DNA of 64,000 bases from Botryotinia globosa (GCA_014898425.1 RCSZ01000006.1:248001-312000); one strand, 5' to 3'; positions 11,367-23,624 are shown, counted from the stretch's first letter. Numbers and translations are program-made. Notes: generated by a model from the sequence alone, not told the origin.

Positions 11367-12279
11367 GCATATAGAAATAATAATACCCAAGGATGACTTG
11401 TTACTTGCCTATCTGTCTCGTTTAATGTCCTCGTACGGTAACTCCGGAAGGCCCGCATTTTGGTTGCATTTGTGATGGTGAGATATCAGTGAACTCAGAC
11501 CAAACCCATTTGCTTTTAAGCATTGGTTTTCTCGTTGGAAGCAATCCGGATCAGTTGTGCGGACTACGTGATTGAATGGTTCAGCAAATTTTACAGTTTC
11601 TGCTTCTCTTCCACAGACATGTTTTGGCAAGGTAGATCCTTTTCAAAGAGAATTAACTCGAGCTCAATCAAGTGAGGCTCGAGTCTCAAGTACAAGTCAT
11701 ACCTGTCTCTCCCTTCTGTTTGATTGCTCACCCAGAAGTCTCGGTGCAAGTGTTAGCATATAAATCTGGCCTGGCGCTGGTGGCACCTTTCTGTGTGATA
11801 TTACGTTTGCCACATCAGGGGGGTCGTCAAATTTCCCGAGTTTACCCTTATCAGGATTTCCCAATAAGGAAGAGATCGAAGCTTCGAGGGAAAAAATAGA
11901 GAGTACTGCATGATGCTTTAATGGGGGGTTACCAGTGGGCATAAGGACTGACAGAACACTACAAAAAATTGACTCGTGAATACCTCTTGATATATTATTC
12001 GTCTATCTTAAGAACTTTCACAATTATTTAATAGAAATCGCACAATCAAAATATAAACTTTGATATTGATAAATTCAAGAATAAATTTGTTAAAAAACTG
12101 GAAATTGAGAAGTGTCTCGTCAATCCATGCACCCACTGGTGGGACAAATCTGTGAGTTTCAGTCCACTTCAAAGTATGCAGTGACACCATCTAACAAACG
12201 TGAAGCAGAAATGATAGAGTTAAGCTGTACTGATTCGACGAAACACTTTTGACATAGAAAACCCCCGGTTGACATCTGT
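11367..12279. other. Convergent intergenic region
   Basis: This lies between the 3' ends of the lyase and the reductase. Only short frames with no family resemblance occur, and no repeat or RNA was identified. Confidence 0.5.
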
Positions 12280-13085
12280 CTACCAAGGATATTTATTTCC
12301 ATCGAACGATTGCAGAGTCCCCGATGTTTCTTCCCTTGTTGCATTATCAATCTTCTCCAGCATTCCTTTAATACTGTCCTCAATTTTTACCGGCGCACTC
12401 TTCAACCCCATGGCCGTCGCTCCTGTGTTTCCCATTTCCGTTTGTACCCATCCTGGAGTCAAAACAAAGGCCGTAAGTTTCTCATTCTCGAAATGGATCT
12501 TTCGAACCATGTAATTCAATGCCACCTTACTCATTCCGTACGCAGTAGCTGGAATTGGTATATCCCCAATAGCACCGATACTCGCGACAGCTGTCGACAA
12601 GGCTACGAAAACTGGAGCTGGAGACTTCAACAGGAGGGGAAGAGTGGCTTGATAGAGAGTTAGAACTCCGATTGTATTGACTTCGAAATGATCGCGCACC
12701 TCGGATAGAGGGGTCTCGGAGACCTTGCCGTAGTATTGCGATATGCCTGCATTAGCGATGACTACGTCGATAGATGTAACACTGTGAGTCGCTTGTAGTG
12801 TTTTGACAGCTTGAGAAGGAGACAAGTCATCGGTGCTGGAAATTGCAAGCGGAATGATACGACTACCGGTGGCTGTAGAGATATCAGAGAGAGATTTCGA
12901 GCTCGTGGACGAGAGGTCTCGGACGCCAGCTATAACGGTGGTGTTTTGTCGTTGAACCAGAGCTTCTAGAAGGCCACGACCAAGTCCTGGTCAGATGGTC
13001 AGATTTGAAGAATTGTTGCAGGTATGTTTAGATAATACAAACCTCGATTTGCGCCAGTTATGAGGTATGTCTTTATGTTAGACAT
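12280..13085 (-). CDS. Short-chain dehydrogenase/reductase (ketoreductase-like)
   Basis: The exons on the minus strand are 13085-13043 and 12986-12280. They join in phase to give 249 residues. It is a classical SDR: the NAD(P)-binding TGANRGLG, completed across the intron, is near residue 10. The NAG motif is in VVIANAGIS, and catalytic Ser and YGMSK are in the STAVAS...TAYGMSKVAL segment, followed by TPGWVQTEM. The N-terminal MSNIKTYLITGANRGLGRGL resembles the fungal group often annotated as norsolorinic-acid-ketoreductase-like. The substrate cannot be deduced. It is likely cytosolic. Nearby remnants of transporter, regulator and P450 genes suggest secondary metabolism, but no synthase is present. 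Confidence 0.88.
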
Positions 13086-14260
13086 TTTGAACTGTGGATT
13101 CCAAAAAATGTTCCCGAATGCGACTGTTAATATTTGTTTAAAAAAAATGATACCTAGGTCAGGAAAGAAGGGCATTTTATACTTTTTACACACTCTGCCC
13201 CCTATTCCTTTCCCCATCTCAAGCGCCTCACTAGGAACTCCATTTGCCTTAAGCTATCACACCCATTCAATGAAAATGCAAGGGCTACAATGATAGGATT
13301 CGGGTTGAAGATATCTTAAAGGCGCTACCAACCTCAAATACGGGTTCTCTATTACATGTCTAATCCATGGATGTTCCGACACATAATAAATGGCGCAATC
13401 TGTGGATAGACAACTTCTCGCTTATGGGAAGTTGCAGCTAACAAGGGTATTTGACTGGTTACTCCACTTTCCCTTTTGGCTGTAGTCTATAAAAGAGACA
13501 TAATACCAACACCTGCAGCTCCAGATCGGCATGATTAATCAAGCCCTTATGAATTCCTTGGATGATTTCCAGGCCAAGCAATTGTCGATATCCAATTCCT
13601 CCTGATTCTGAAGGCCTTGTTGGTTGTTCTAAAGAATTGACTACATCAAATTGCATCTCATCTCATTCTTCTTCACAGATCTATTTCCTTATATCAAAAA
13701 ACATTGATTGTTGAGATGATAGATCATTGGCATGGAATGACCATTTCATGTATATACAAGTAACTATGGTCATAGGCAGGGGAGCCAGTAAATATCAGAC
13801 TGTCTCTACTTTCGCGTCCAATCCATCAAGCATGATCGAAATGATCCTCGAATAATCTGATATATGTTTTAATCAGGGTATGTTTGAGATGATAATCATT
13901 CCGATTCACTGTTTTGTAGGCCCAGGGTAGGTAAATCAAATTGCTGGATTTCTTTTGACATTCAATTCTGCAGTACTCGAGTATTCTTTTTCAAGCATAG
14001 GTAGCCACCTGCATTTACCTCTTGGTATTCACTCACTCATCTATTGCAATCTGCTTTATACTCTTCGAACTTTTTTTCTCTTGGAATCTTCCAAAGCTTT
14101 ACCACAACATCTCATGGGAGACCTAAGGATTTTGGTTTTTGGATATATCTTCCACAATCGTCTTCGTTAGGTCATATTGTTAGTTGCCGTCTTCTTCAAA
14201 TCATAAAAAATTCAACCTTACAAAAAGATCTGATCTTCTCAAACCCTAAGTCCGGTATAA
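13086..14260. other. Intergenic region
   Basis: About 1.2 kb between the reductase promoter and the first pseudogene. Short frames (for example 13955-14170) show no family features. No bounded element was found. Confidence 0.45.
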
Positions 14261-15770
14261 AGTCACCTAGAAATATCGACAGCAAAACCTGTGCGTTCTG
14301 CTACGGCATATAATTTGGAGCGCGACGAATATGTTGATCTTTACGGTCCACCCATAGGTATCTGCAGTTCTAGGTGCACAGAATGCACCGCTCAATACCG
14401 TACTCTTAATCAGCAGCCCATGGATCGCATGGCGTATGCCGAAGCATTGAGCGTTCACGAGGCCAAGACGATCGCGAAGTCGTACGCAGATGCTATCAAA
14501 GATGATGTGAAATACCTTCACCGTATGGTTGCCGGTCATGGTAACACGATCATCAATCGCTGGAGAAAGAAGTCTCGCGACAAACGTACCAGAACCTTAC
14601 AGACAGCTTTTCCTCGCATATTACCTACAAAGTGGAACTTTGTTCATGTCCACTACGATCATGCAGATATCACCTGGCAACCGATGCGAGAGTTCCGAGA
14701 GGCCCTGTTGGTTCCTTGGCTTAATCTTGAAACATTGAGAGACGATCCATAAAAGTTATTGGCACTTTTGCGCGCACGCACAAAATATTCTCCCGAAAAA
14801 TGGGTTGCATTCGATAACCATTGAATGACAGCAAGCTGGGTGACTGGAGCACTTCGCATGGAGTATGCAGATTACTGTGTGGTTCTTTATGGATCAAATT
14901 ACAGTGGTATTACACCATAAAATACCACAAAGGCTCATCAAATGGAAATCATCGCCTTTCCTCGTGGAAGACTAATTCTAGAGGCTCAGTCGATTATTCT
15001 CAAAACACTCCGAGGTACAGTCGAAGATCTTCTTCTGGGTGTTGATACAGAAAGCTCCTCAAGCAAATAGTACATGCTTGTCGACAGTAATTTTCGCGGC
15101 GCCCCCGGCTCTATCGCGTGGTCTAACTTCAGTGATCAAGTTTTCATCGCGCCTATCTTCAATCTTGATCGACTTCTCAATATTTCAAAAGCAGCTTTCC
15201 ATGAGGCTGAAGACCATCTGTGGCTTCTTCAACCCGATCCAGTTTATTTGCAATATCGTGCTAAATTGGCTAGACAAGGATGGCTGTCTAGAGGCACTGG
15301 TGATAGATTTCTTCTCCACTCTTCTTGGATGCCATGTTACAAAGCATTCACTACCGTTCAGAGATGGTCGTGGGCTATCGACGAGTTTGAACATGCTCAG
15401 GCGCAACGCAGTAGATTCCGGGATAACATTAACTGTGGTAAAGACTTGCCAAGGAAATACAGCATGGCTCTTGCTTGCCTAGAGTTATTGTTGATCAATC
15501 TTCTACTTCAACGAGTTAAAAGCTCGGCGACTGTCTCCCGAGTTTCAAAAGATTTTCTGAAGATTACAAGATTTCTGATACAGGCAATGCTGTCCGTGCT
15601 AAATTGAACACTGATAAATTTCCCACAAGCAAAGCAATGTTCTGCGATGATCTTCTTCACTGGTGCATAGTTCAGATGACTGCAGATCCTGAAGATCCGA
15701 ACAATTATGACGCTTCGATCTTACTTGGATTTTCAACAGATTGGCTAAATAAGCTTATACAAAATAATGA
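14261..15770 (+). pseudogene. Pseudogene, N-terminal part of a large fungal protein of unknown function
   Basis: One reading frame runs from about 14261 to about 15500 but is cut by four nonsense codons: TAA at 14750, TGA at 14822, TAA at 14918 and TAG at 15068. A frameshift between about 15480 and 15530 moves the homologous frame, which then reads SDTGNAVRAKLNTDKFPTSK onward. TAA and TGA are what CAA or CGA becomes by C-to-T change, consistent with RIP or simple decay. Recognisable stretches include a CSSRCTEC cysteine cluster, a helical HEAKTIAKSYADAIKDD segment, KLLALLRARTKYSPEKW and WSWAIDEFEHA. I recall this pattern from large uncharacterised ascomycete proteins but cannot name the family. 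The 3' part of that protein is missing; the sequence passes into a transporter near 15770. Confidence 0.6.
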
Positions 15771-16756
15771 TAGCGAACGCACTTATTGGCAGTCTTCCCT
15801 TTACTCCTGCCGCGAGTTCGATGCTGTTGGTCTTATTCTAATATCTGCTGGCGTCGCGTTCTTTCTATTGCCATTCAACCTTTACACTATTGAGGCTAAG
15901 GGGTGGGGATCTTCCCTTGTCATCTGCTTCCTAGTCTTTGGGGTCGTATTGATCATGGCTTTCGCCATATGGGAGAAATTCTTCGCCCACATGTCATTCA
16001 TCCCATGGTCTCTCCTCAAGGACCGTACAGTCTTTGGCGCTTGCCTCCTCTCCTTCACGCTCTTCATCAGCTACTCCTGCTGGACCAGCTATTTTACTTC
16101 CTTTCTGCAAGTTGTGAACAACCTGAGTGTTACCGAGGCCAATTATGTCATACAAACGTACACTGTCGGCGGTGTACTGCTCGCACTCGCCACTGGCGGT
16201 GTCAGCAGCTTTACTGGACGTTACAAACCCATTGCACTTTAGTTTGGTGTTCCTCTGACGATCCTTGGCATGTCGCTCCTCATTTACTTTCGTCAACCTG
16301 ACCAAAGAATTGGGCATATCGTCATGTGCATGATCTCTGTTTCGTTTGTAGAAGGGGTCGTGGTCAACTGTGCCGAGATCGCCATCATGGCCGCCGCCGC
16401 AGAGCAGCAATATTTCGCCGTCAGCCTGGCTGTGCTGGGCTTGTTTGGAAACATTGGTTCAGCTATTGGTCTAACCATTTCAGCTGCTATCTGGCAGGGT
16501 ATATTGCCCAACAAGCTTTCTGCAAATCTTCCCGATATAGACCAAGCAGATCTACTCCTAATATATGAGTCCTTGCAGACACAGTTGTCGTTCCCACCAG
16601 GAACGACTGAGCGCCTTGCAATTCAGCACGCCTATAGCGATGCGCAGAGAGGATTGTTGCTGGTACCGTTGTCTGGGTTATCGGTTTAGCGGCGGTCTAT
16701 TGTGGCGGGACATCAAGGTTATTGGCATACGCCAGACGAAGGAGCAAGTTGCTTGA
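15771..16756 (+). pseudogene. Pseudogene, C-terminal half of an MFS siderophore transporter
   Basis: The segment beginning SERTYWQS..REFDAVGLILI encodes the second half of a Sit1/Mir-type siderophore-iron transporter of the major facilitator superfamily. It shows typical hydrophobic helices and family stretches such as LLKDRTVFGACLLS, SFLQVVNNLSVTEA and FGVPLTILGMSLLIYFRQPDQ. The N-terminal six helices are absent. A TAG at 16240-16242 interrupts the frame, probably from a Trp or Tyr codon. Near 16675-16705 the frame shifts before the expected C-terminus (RDIKVIGIRQTKEQVA) ending at 16756. It cannot make a working transporter. Confidence 0.75.
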
Positions 16757-17577
16757 GCAATGATTTCAGTTTTGGTACATAGGTTCTCTGCAATGAATAG
16801 GCACTTGTATATAGTTTCTGGAGTTTCCATCAATCAAATATAGCAATTCTCTTCGCACACCAAGTCTTCTGTACTCCGTTGGATTTGTAGCTCATGAACA
16901 TTTCAGTGCGATTCTCGGAGAAAGCTCATCGAAGAGAGATACTGCATGTCTTCCGTCCTGACGTTTGAAAACCGAAGCTCTTGTATTGTAGGAATGAATA
17001 CGCTGTAACCACAAGATAGCTGAAAGCTTATCATCAGTGGGCTCGTTGCAACTCGGCAAACGGGTCCAGAAGTTTGTCTGCCCCACCACAGGCCTTTCGA
17101 ACTCATTATATTAACTCTGTAAGATCATTTTGATTGACTAACATATAAGATCAACCTTAGTTCTCACATAATGTTGGTCTGTTCGAGCCTGCAAAGTCGT
17201 TGATCTTGCTAAAAAAGAACGAGTCTCTGATTGCGGTGCAGGGAACGGTTCAAGGTCTGATGTCGATTAGTAACGGACACAAAGGACTTGGCACGTCTCC
17301 ACATTAATCCTACCTTAAAAGCAGGGGGCCATTGCCTTAAAGCAGTTAGATTGGGTTTGTAATCGATTCGTTCAATGTCAGCGCCTTCCAAAAATGTCCT
17401 GCATCGCCATTATCATATTTTATCTAAAAGTAGAAACGTCCTGGCGTAATCTCAGCCTCAAATTTGATGTGCGATGTTGCAGCTGCCGAAGACTATAAAT
17501 TTACAGTAGCGTTCCCCACCGGGCGAGTGTGTAAACGCAAACATTGTAAATTTGAGGCGTCCTGAAATCAGGAGAAT
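16757..17577. other. Intergenic region
   Basis: About 0.8 kb of presumed promoter for the downstream regulator. No convincing frame, repeat or RNA. Confidence 0.45.
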
Positions 17578-19189
17578 ATGGTGACCAATACTCTGCCCGA
17601 AGATGGAAAATACACTTTCATAACCTTGACTCCTTTTGATTCGGCAAAAGGGAAACAGGAGACGAGGACCCTAGTGCGAAAACATGTGATGCGTCCATTC
17701 ATGAGACAAAATCGACCGAAAAGGGCAAATGGTCTGAAGAAAATTGCGTCAAGTTCTTGTGTTGGTGCATCCCCACTGCAGACATCCATCCCACACGCGA
17801 ATGGGAAGGAGATAGACACAGAAGCAGAAGTAGGAAGCGAAGCTCTAATGGGTTTGCAAACGAATTCAATGGTGTTACTGGGGAATGGCCATGTGAATCC
17901 CTTTCAGGCATGGCCAGTCAAGATGGATGCCCAAGAGCATGAGTTGGTGTATCACAGTAAGCTTTTCCAGGTTGTTCAATTTAATTGTTAACTCTCGTCC
18001 AGTCTGGGATCCAGCACAATGCTTCCAGCCATTCAGAGACTTCTGGTTTCCGCTTGGTGCAAACGATTCCGCGGCAATGCACTTGATGTTGGCTAACGCT
18101 GCCCTGCACCTTAACGCTCTTAATGGCAATCGAGTTGAGGATCGTGAATCGATGACGTATCATCTTTCAGCTGTCAGATCCGTGAATCGAAGATTAGCAA
18201 ATTTTAGTGCAGAACATTCAGACGGAATCCTGGGGGCTATACTTGGCGTGCGTCTTTTATCATGATATACCATGTTTTCATTCATTTCGATGATACTAAC
18301 TCAGTATAGTTCATGTGTCACGACGTAAGTCGTTCCGCGATCTTGAGAAAGCATCTACTAAGTCTATTAGCATATTCTCTCCAATCCGAAGAGGTGGAAG
18401 ATCCACCAGGCTGGCTTCTATAGAATGTTGGGCTTGCGAGGCGGACTATCAAGTATCGAAAATATCCCACCAATTCGTCTCTCTTTGTTCTGGATCGAAA
18501 ATAATATGTCTAGCGACCTAGATATGGTGCCTCTTTCTCCTCCGCCTTTTCAATATCTTACGAATCCTTATCTTCCAAGATATCAAGCTGAGGGCGAAGC
18601 TTATTTTGTCAACATCTGTGAGCACTCTGATATCCCATCTTTTCTTTCTGTGGACATTCTCGATATTATGAAGCAGTTGAGTATTCTCACAGTCACGATA
18701 ATTCGCGAAAGTGAAAAGAGAAACCTATGGAAAGATGCGCAGTTTCTTTGGGGAGACCAGAACTTCGCTGGTCTGTGCGTCTATCCGATCTTGTCGAGAT
18801 TTTTGACTATACAGGAAGAGCCCAAGCATGATATCGAAGAGTTGTGTAGGATTGGCGGGCTTCTATTTATTGCGCAGACAAGAAGATGGTTCGGCGTTGC
18901 GCCCGTAATTACCAACGTGTTTATCACCAAGCTGCGTCGATTACTAGAGAGCGACGGAAACATATGGAACACCAAGGTGAAGAGTCTAAGAGTATGGACT
19001 CTTGTTATGGCTGGCTGCGCAGCGACTACAGAGTATGAGAAAGCTTGGATAGCTGAAACCCTCACGCGGGATGTCTTTGACTGGTCCGAGTTGAAGAACG
19101 TGAAGAATATGTGGTGGATAGAGGAAATACTCCAGGTTGGACTGTTAAATTTGGAGACTGCCTTTTATTCACTCCAGGAGATTAAGTGA
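17578..19189 (+). CDS. Fungal-specific transcription-factor-like protein without visible zinc cluster
   Basis: The proposed exons are 17578-17956, 18003-18247, 18310-18324 and 18392-19189, all in phase, giving 478 residues. The N-terminus reads TFITLTPFDSAKGKQETRTLVRKHVMRPFMRQNRPKR, the basic start of a common ascomycete group of regulator-like proteins that lack the Zn2Cys6 motif. Next come NPFQAWPVKMDAQEHELVYH and, after splicing, IWDPAQCFQPFRDFWFPL, which matches the family's middle-domain entry. The third exon is only 15 nt (FMCHD) and leads into RWKIHQAGFYRMLGLRGG, as expected. Target genes are unknown. It lies between two transporter/P450 pseudogenes, perhaps as the survivor of a small cluster. 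Confidence 0.72.
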
Positions 19190-19602
19190 CTATCAAAAGA
19201 AGTCAATTATCTTTAGTTATGCAGAGAATTTGATCAGCATATAAGTCTACAAAAAGCTTCTCCCTCCGAAATTAGCATTTCCAAGCGGTGCACAGAAGGG
19301 CTGCAATAAAACAGTGAGAAAAACATGTCTAATGAGGAAAAAAGGGAATGATGATCAAAAGTTGTTGCTGTAGCATTTGAGTTGCTTTTTTCCCCTCTTA
19401 AACTATCTTGTAGGGCGAATGGCTTTTTTACGTTGTCACACATCAGTATACAAGATATCTGGCATGGTCCGCAATGCAGACCACATGTTGTCATTTGAAC
19501 TATGCTACAACAGTAACTAGATATTGGTAAGATGAGGTTGAAGAGTATATGAATGAACAAGAGATTTCCTGACTAAACTTCTATCAAAGGTATCCAGCTT
19601 TA
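19190..19602. other. Intergenic region ending in a TTA duplication
   Basis: About 0.4 kb of 3' flank of the regulator. No gene is seen. The last three bases (19600-19602, TTA) are the left target-site duplication of the adjacent MITE. Confidence 0.5.
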
Positions 19603-20322
19603 GGGCTCGTTTGATTGCAAAATCCGTACTGAATCCGTTGAAATAATTTGTTCTTTGTATTACTATAAATTCCATAGTGATAATAATCTATTTTAAAAAG
19701 AGTGGATTATTGATTTATAATTTTATAATTTGTATATCAAATTTATTATAAAATTTATGAAAATAAAAGGAAATAGAATATATATATAATATATATATAA
19801 ATTAAATAGGGTAATTCGAATTTTTAGTTTATTATTACTATTTGAATAATTGAATAAACAAATATAGGAATAATTTCATTTAAATTTAAAACAAATATAG
19901 AAATAGTTTCATTTAAATTTAAATATAATTATAAACTCTAATTCAAAATCAATCTATAGCTTTAAACTTTATTCATTATAATTTTAGACTTTATTCATTA
20001 AAGTTTTAGATTTTAAAGTTTATAAAGGTTTATAAAAAAAATAGATTATTTCAATAGATTCAATAAAACCTAATTTTTCTAATCCTTATTTTCAATCTAT
20101 ATTTTTATTTTTCTATACAAATTTATTAAAAAACACAGATTATTTAACATCATTTTAGAATAATCTATTCTCTTCTTATTTCAAAATATATTAAATTCAT
20201 TGAAATGCGGATTATTTAATAAAATCCGCGATTTAATATCCAAATATGAATTCAAAATCCGTTTTCAAAAAGAGCGGAATATTCAATGAATTCAGCGCGG
20301 ATTTGTACATCCAAACTAGCCC
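19603..20322. mobile_element. A+T-rich MITE with GGGCTCGTTTG-type TIRs and TTA duplication
   Basis: The left end reads GGGCTCGTTTGATTGC and the right end, reverse-complemented, reads GGGCTAGTTTGGATGT. Similarity continues inward for about 45 bp through AAATCCG and CTGAAT. A TTA flanks each side (19600-19602 and 20323-20325). The interior is very A+T-rich and non-coding. A 3-bp TWA duplication with a GGG-starting terminus is characteristic of PIF/Harbinger (Tourist-like) elements. The 720-bp size with no transposase makes it a non-autonomous copy. Confidence 0.8.
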
Positions 20323-20325
20323 TTA

Positions 20326-22036
20326 CTACACCGTTTTCCTAAGTTCACCAATCCCCTCTCGGATTTTAATGCTGAGCATTATCGGCTCTTTCTGAATAAT
20401 CATCAACATCTTCAACTTTGTCCAATCGAGTCGTTTCCCGGTTTCAGCGACATCGAATGCCCACAAAAGCGTAGCAATAACAAGCCGAATCTCTGCCTAG
20501 GCCAAATTTTTACCAATACAGTTAGAGTGACCAATGCTGAAAGGTTGGCTCACTGAGAGATGATCATGATCGAATTCAGATGGTCGAATTCCTGTCGGAA
20601 GCCAGCGTTCTGGGTGAAATTCATTCGGACAAGAGAAATATTTCTCAGAGCGACTCATGGCGTAGGGTCGGACGGATATACTTGTCTACGATGGTCAGTA
20701 ACATTGTAATATCGGATTAAATAAAGTGTGCTTACTCCTGCTGGCACAAATGTATCGGCATATATATCACCACCCGGTGGAACAACTCGAGGAAGACCAC
20801 CCGGGACCGGATTCGTAAGTCTCAATCCTTCATTTATTACCGCATTGAGGTATGGAAGACCACTTAGTGTCGCAATTGTGATGTCCGCTTCGCGGTGAAA
20901 GGTCTTTCGAATCTCAGAGACAAGTTTGTGCAGTTTCTCTGGGTTCTGGACCAAGTAAAGTAACGTCCCCGATATCGATGTTGCAGTTGCGTCTGTTCCA
21001 GCCTCCAAAAGAATGACCAAGTTCGACTGAGTTTCCTTCAAAGAAATCTTGTGGAAGTTCACATTATCCTTCATGAACCAGGCAACAAAGTCCGGCTTTT
21101 GCTTTTCTAGATTCAGGCGTTTATTTATTCGATCATTTGCGAATTTAGAGTGTTTTCTTTGCATCTCCATCACACTTTTCGGGAGCAATCTGAAGACCAT
21201 TGTCTCGATCAATGGATACCATCTTGTGGCCGCTGCATATACCATTCCTTTTAGAAAATTATTCAAGGTGTTTGCCCAGGGATGAAGTTCACTATTTGCT
21301 AAACAACCAAAAGACTCGCCAAGCGCAAGTTCTCCAATGTCATCGACTGTGAACCAACTAGCCCATTGAAAGATATCTACGATTGTTCCATTCTCTTGGG
21401 ACGTGGAAGTCATGACCAAATCATTCTAGCGATCAATAAGTAAGTCTGCAAAAGATTCAATCAAAGGACTTTGATTCCGCAGACTAGTTTCAGTAAATGA
21501 GGTACTGAGCGCTTTTTCGAAATCGAGCATGTCTCTCCATGTCAAGAGACGTAACAACATTCTGGGGCATCTCATCCGGTGCTTGAGACAACATCGGCAA
21601 GAACCATTTCGATACATCAAGATACACCACTTATACCTTTGTACCATACAGGATCCTTAATAGGATCTGCATGACCCGGTCGATGCACATAAATATCATT
21701 CCAAGCTTCTTCCTTCGTGAAAGATATTTCATTCGGAGCCAAGTCAGCCACATCGCCATACTTTTCGTGGATTTTCACCTGGTCTAATCCAAGATTACCT
21801 CGCACCAGAGACATAATATATGGTAATCGACTTGATGTCCATAATACTGGACCTGGAAATTTTCGTAAAGGGTGGAAACAGAGATTTTATATTACGGTGA
21901 CTGCTGGGTACTTTTATATCTATGTGTTAGCATAAGAGTTGATAATATCAAGGAATTTTAGGAGACGCACCAAGCTGATGGCTGCAAAAGTCAACAGCAA
22001 TGTCGAAGACAGATTAGGATCTGTGAAATCAAACAT
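20326..22036 (-). pseudogene. Cytochrome P450 pseudogene (CYP65-like)
   Basis: The minus-strand gene starts at ATG 22036 (MFDFTDPNLSSTLLLTFAAISL, a membrane anchor) and has at least two introns. It carries recognisable P450 blocks: FHPLRKFPGPVLW, AGTDATATSISGTLLYL (I-helix), an ExxR-type NEGLRLTNPVPGGLPR, and FHPERW. Defects are TAA at 21889-21887, an extra A in the A-run at 21513-21517, TAG at 21428-21426, and TAG at 20499-20497 where GKNLAW is expected just after the heme loop. The heme loop reads FSIGHSNCIG, keeping the Cys but lacking the usual Arg. The gene is dead. The stop codon at 20328-20326 directly abuts the target duplication of the MITE. Confidence 0.85.
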
Positions 22037-22776
22037 GGTGGTACTCTCAAGCAAGAACTATTTCTTGGTGGCAGTTCTGTCGATTGAAAAATGTTGCATT
22101 TGATTGCTGTCGAATTCCATGATGTGGTTGTATTGATCCGCAATTTGATTATGACAGATTCCTCGCCCCGTGGTTGGTTCAATACCAGGTCATGCAGTCA
22201 TGCAGTCATCCAATATTTTGATAAATTTTGGTGTTGAACTTCTTTCATAGATACAAACATTGGGTGATTTGATAATGACGCTCCCGTCAACGTCTAGCAG
22301 AATATCTCAAGAGCTTAATTTTCTTTGTGCCATGAAGTTGGAGGTCGTCCTCTTTAGGTTAGCAGAAACTCTGGGGAAATACCAGGACTTTCCAGCCTTG
22401 AAAAGGGATCCAAATAAAGATTACGGAGGAATTCAAACACAGACAAGCGGATACATTTGAATACGGGAGTAAACATATTCACAAGATTTCTTCCATATAT
22501 TAATACCAAACCACAATAATTCAATACATGCTCCTCATGTGATATATATCACAAATCCATCTCCACATCCACATCTTTCCAAAAAGTATGTCGAAACAAA
22601 TGAGCGAACCCCCTTGAAATCAACACAAAATCATCCTTTCAAAATATCCGTACAAAATCTACACACCCAAAGAAAAATCGAGATCTCATTCGCGATTATT
22701 CAATACCTACCTACACATGTTTTATTTATTTATCTGTTGTTGAAGTATCTCCGAATTTACCTAGATATACTGACAA
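22037..22776. other. Intergenic region
   Basis: This is 5' flank of the P450 pseudogene. Short frames only (for example 22260-22460 and 22539-22805), none with family resemblance. Confidence 0.45.
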
Positions 22777-23252
22777 GGGCCCGTTTAGCTCGAGGCTCGC
22801 ATTAATATTAACAAAGTATACACAAATAAATTTTTATATTCATAAGAAAAAAGGTGAATTTATGAATAGTTTGACTTATACTATACAAAATATAATCTAA
22901 AATAAAATAAAGATTGGTGAAAATAATACTAAAAATAATAATAAGATTACTATATAATATTATATAATGAGTTAGAGCCTATATATTGAATATAAAAAAT
23001 AATATAAAAAATATTAAAGAAAAAAAAAGTTATATATATAAAAAACTTATTATATAACAAATTACTTTATTTTCTATTTTAATAATATATTCAAGAATAC
23101 AAATGAAAATATACATTTCTTTTATATTTTCGCATTAATTCAAATAAAACAACTTTAAAATATACATTTTGAATTACAAAGTATAAAGAAATTTATATAC
23201 ATTATATATATATATATATATTATTTATGCGAGCCTCGAGTCAAACGAATCT
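22777..23252. mobile_element. A+T-rich MITE with GGGCCCGTTT-type TIRs
   Basis: The left end reads GGGCCCGTTTAGCTCGAGG and the right end, reverse-complemented, reads AGATTCGTTTGACTCGAGG; both continue into CTCGCAT. All differences in the first ten bases are transitions, as RIP would produce. The interior is almost pure A+T with no coding frame. The 3-bp flanks do not match, so the target duplication is lost or unresolved. Confidence 0.68.
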
Positions 23253-23587
23253 TTTCCCCCTTCTCTACTATATTCTGCTTGAATGTCGGTTTCTGAGATG
23301 AATAAAATCTTAAAATATATATATACAGACAGATATACAGACAGATATACAGACAGATATACAGACAGATATACAGATATCAAAACACAAAAGCATTTCA
23401 TATTCCCCACTAGCGCGTGGTATCATGTCAAATATCACATATCCAAAATCCATCCAAAATCCATCCCCCTCCATCACTTCCCCTCCAGCCCCAAAGCTAA
23501 GTGCGGGGTAGCTACAGCTCTATCACCTAGGTAAGGTACCCATCGATAATGGTGGGGTCGAAGCAATGACATGACATGACATGACAT

Positions 23588-23624
<37 letters not shown>

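Noticed and set aside
12280..22036. Active biosynthetic gene cluster
   Set aside because: No polyketide synthase, NRPS, terpene synthase or other backbone enzyme is present, and two of the members are pseudogenes.
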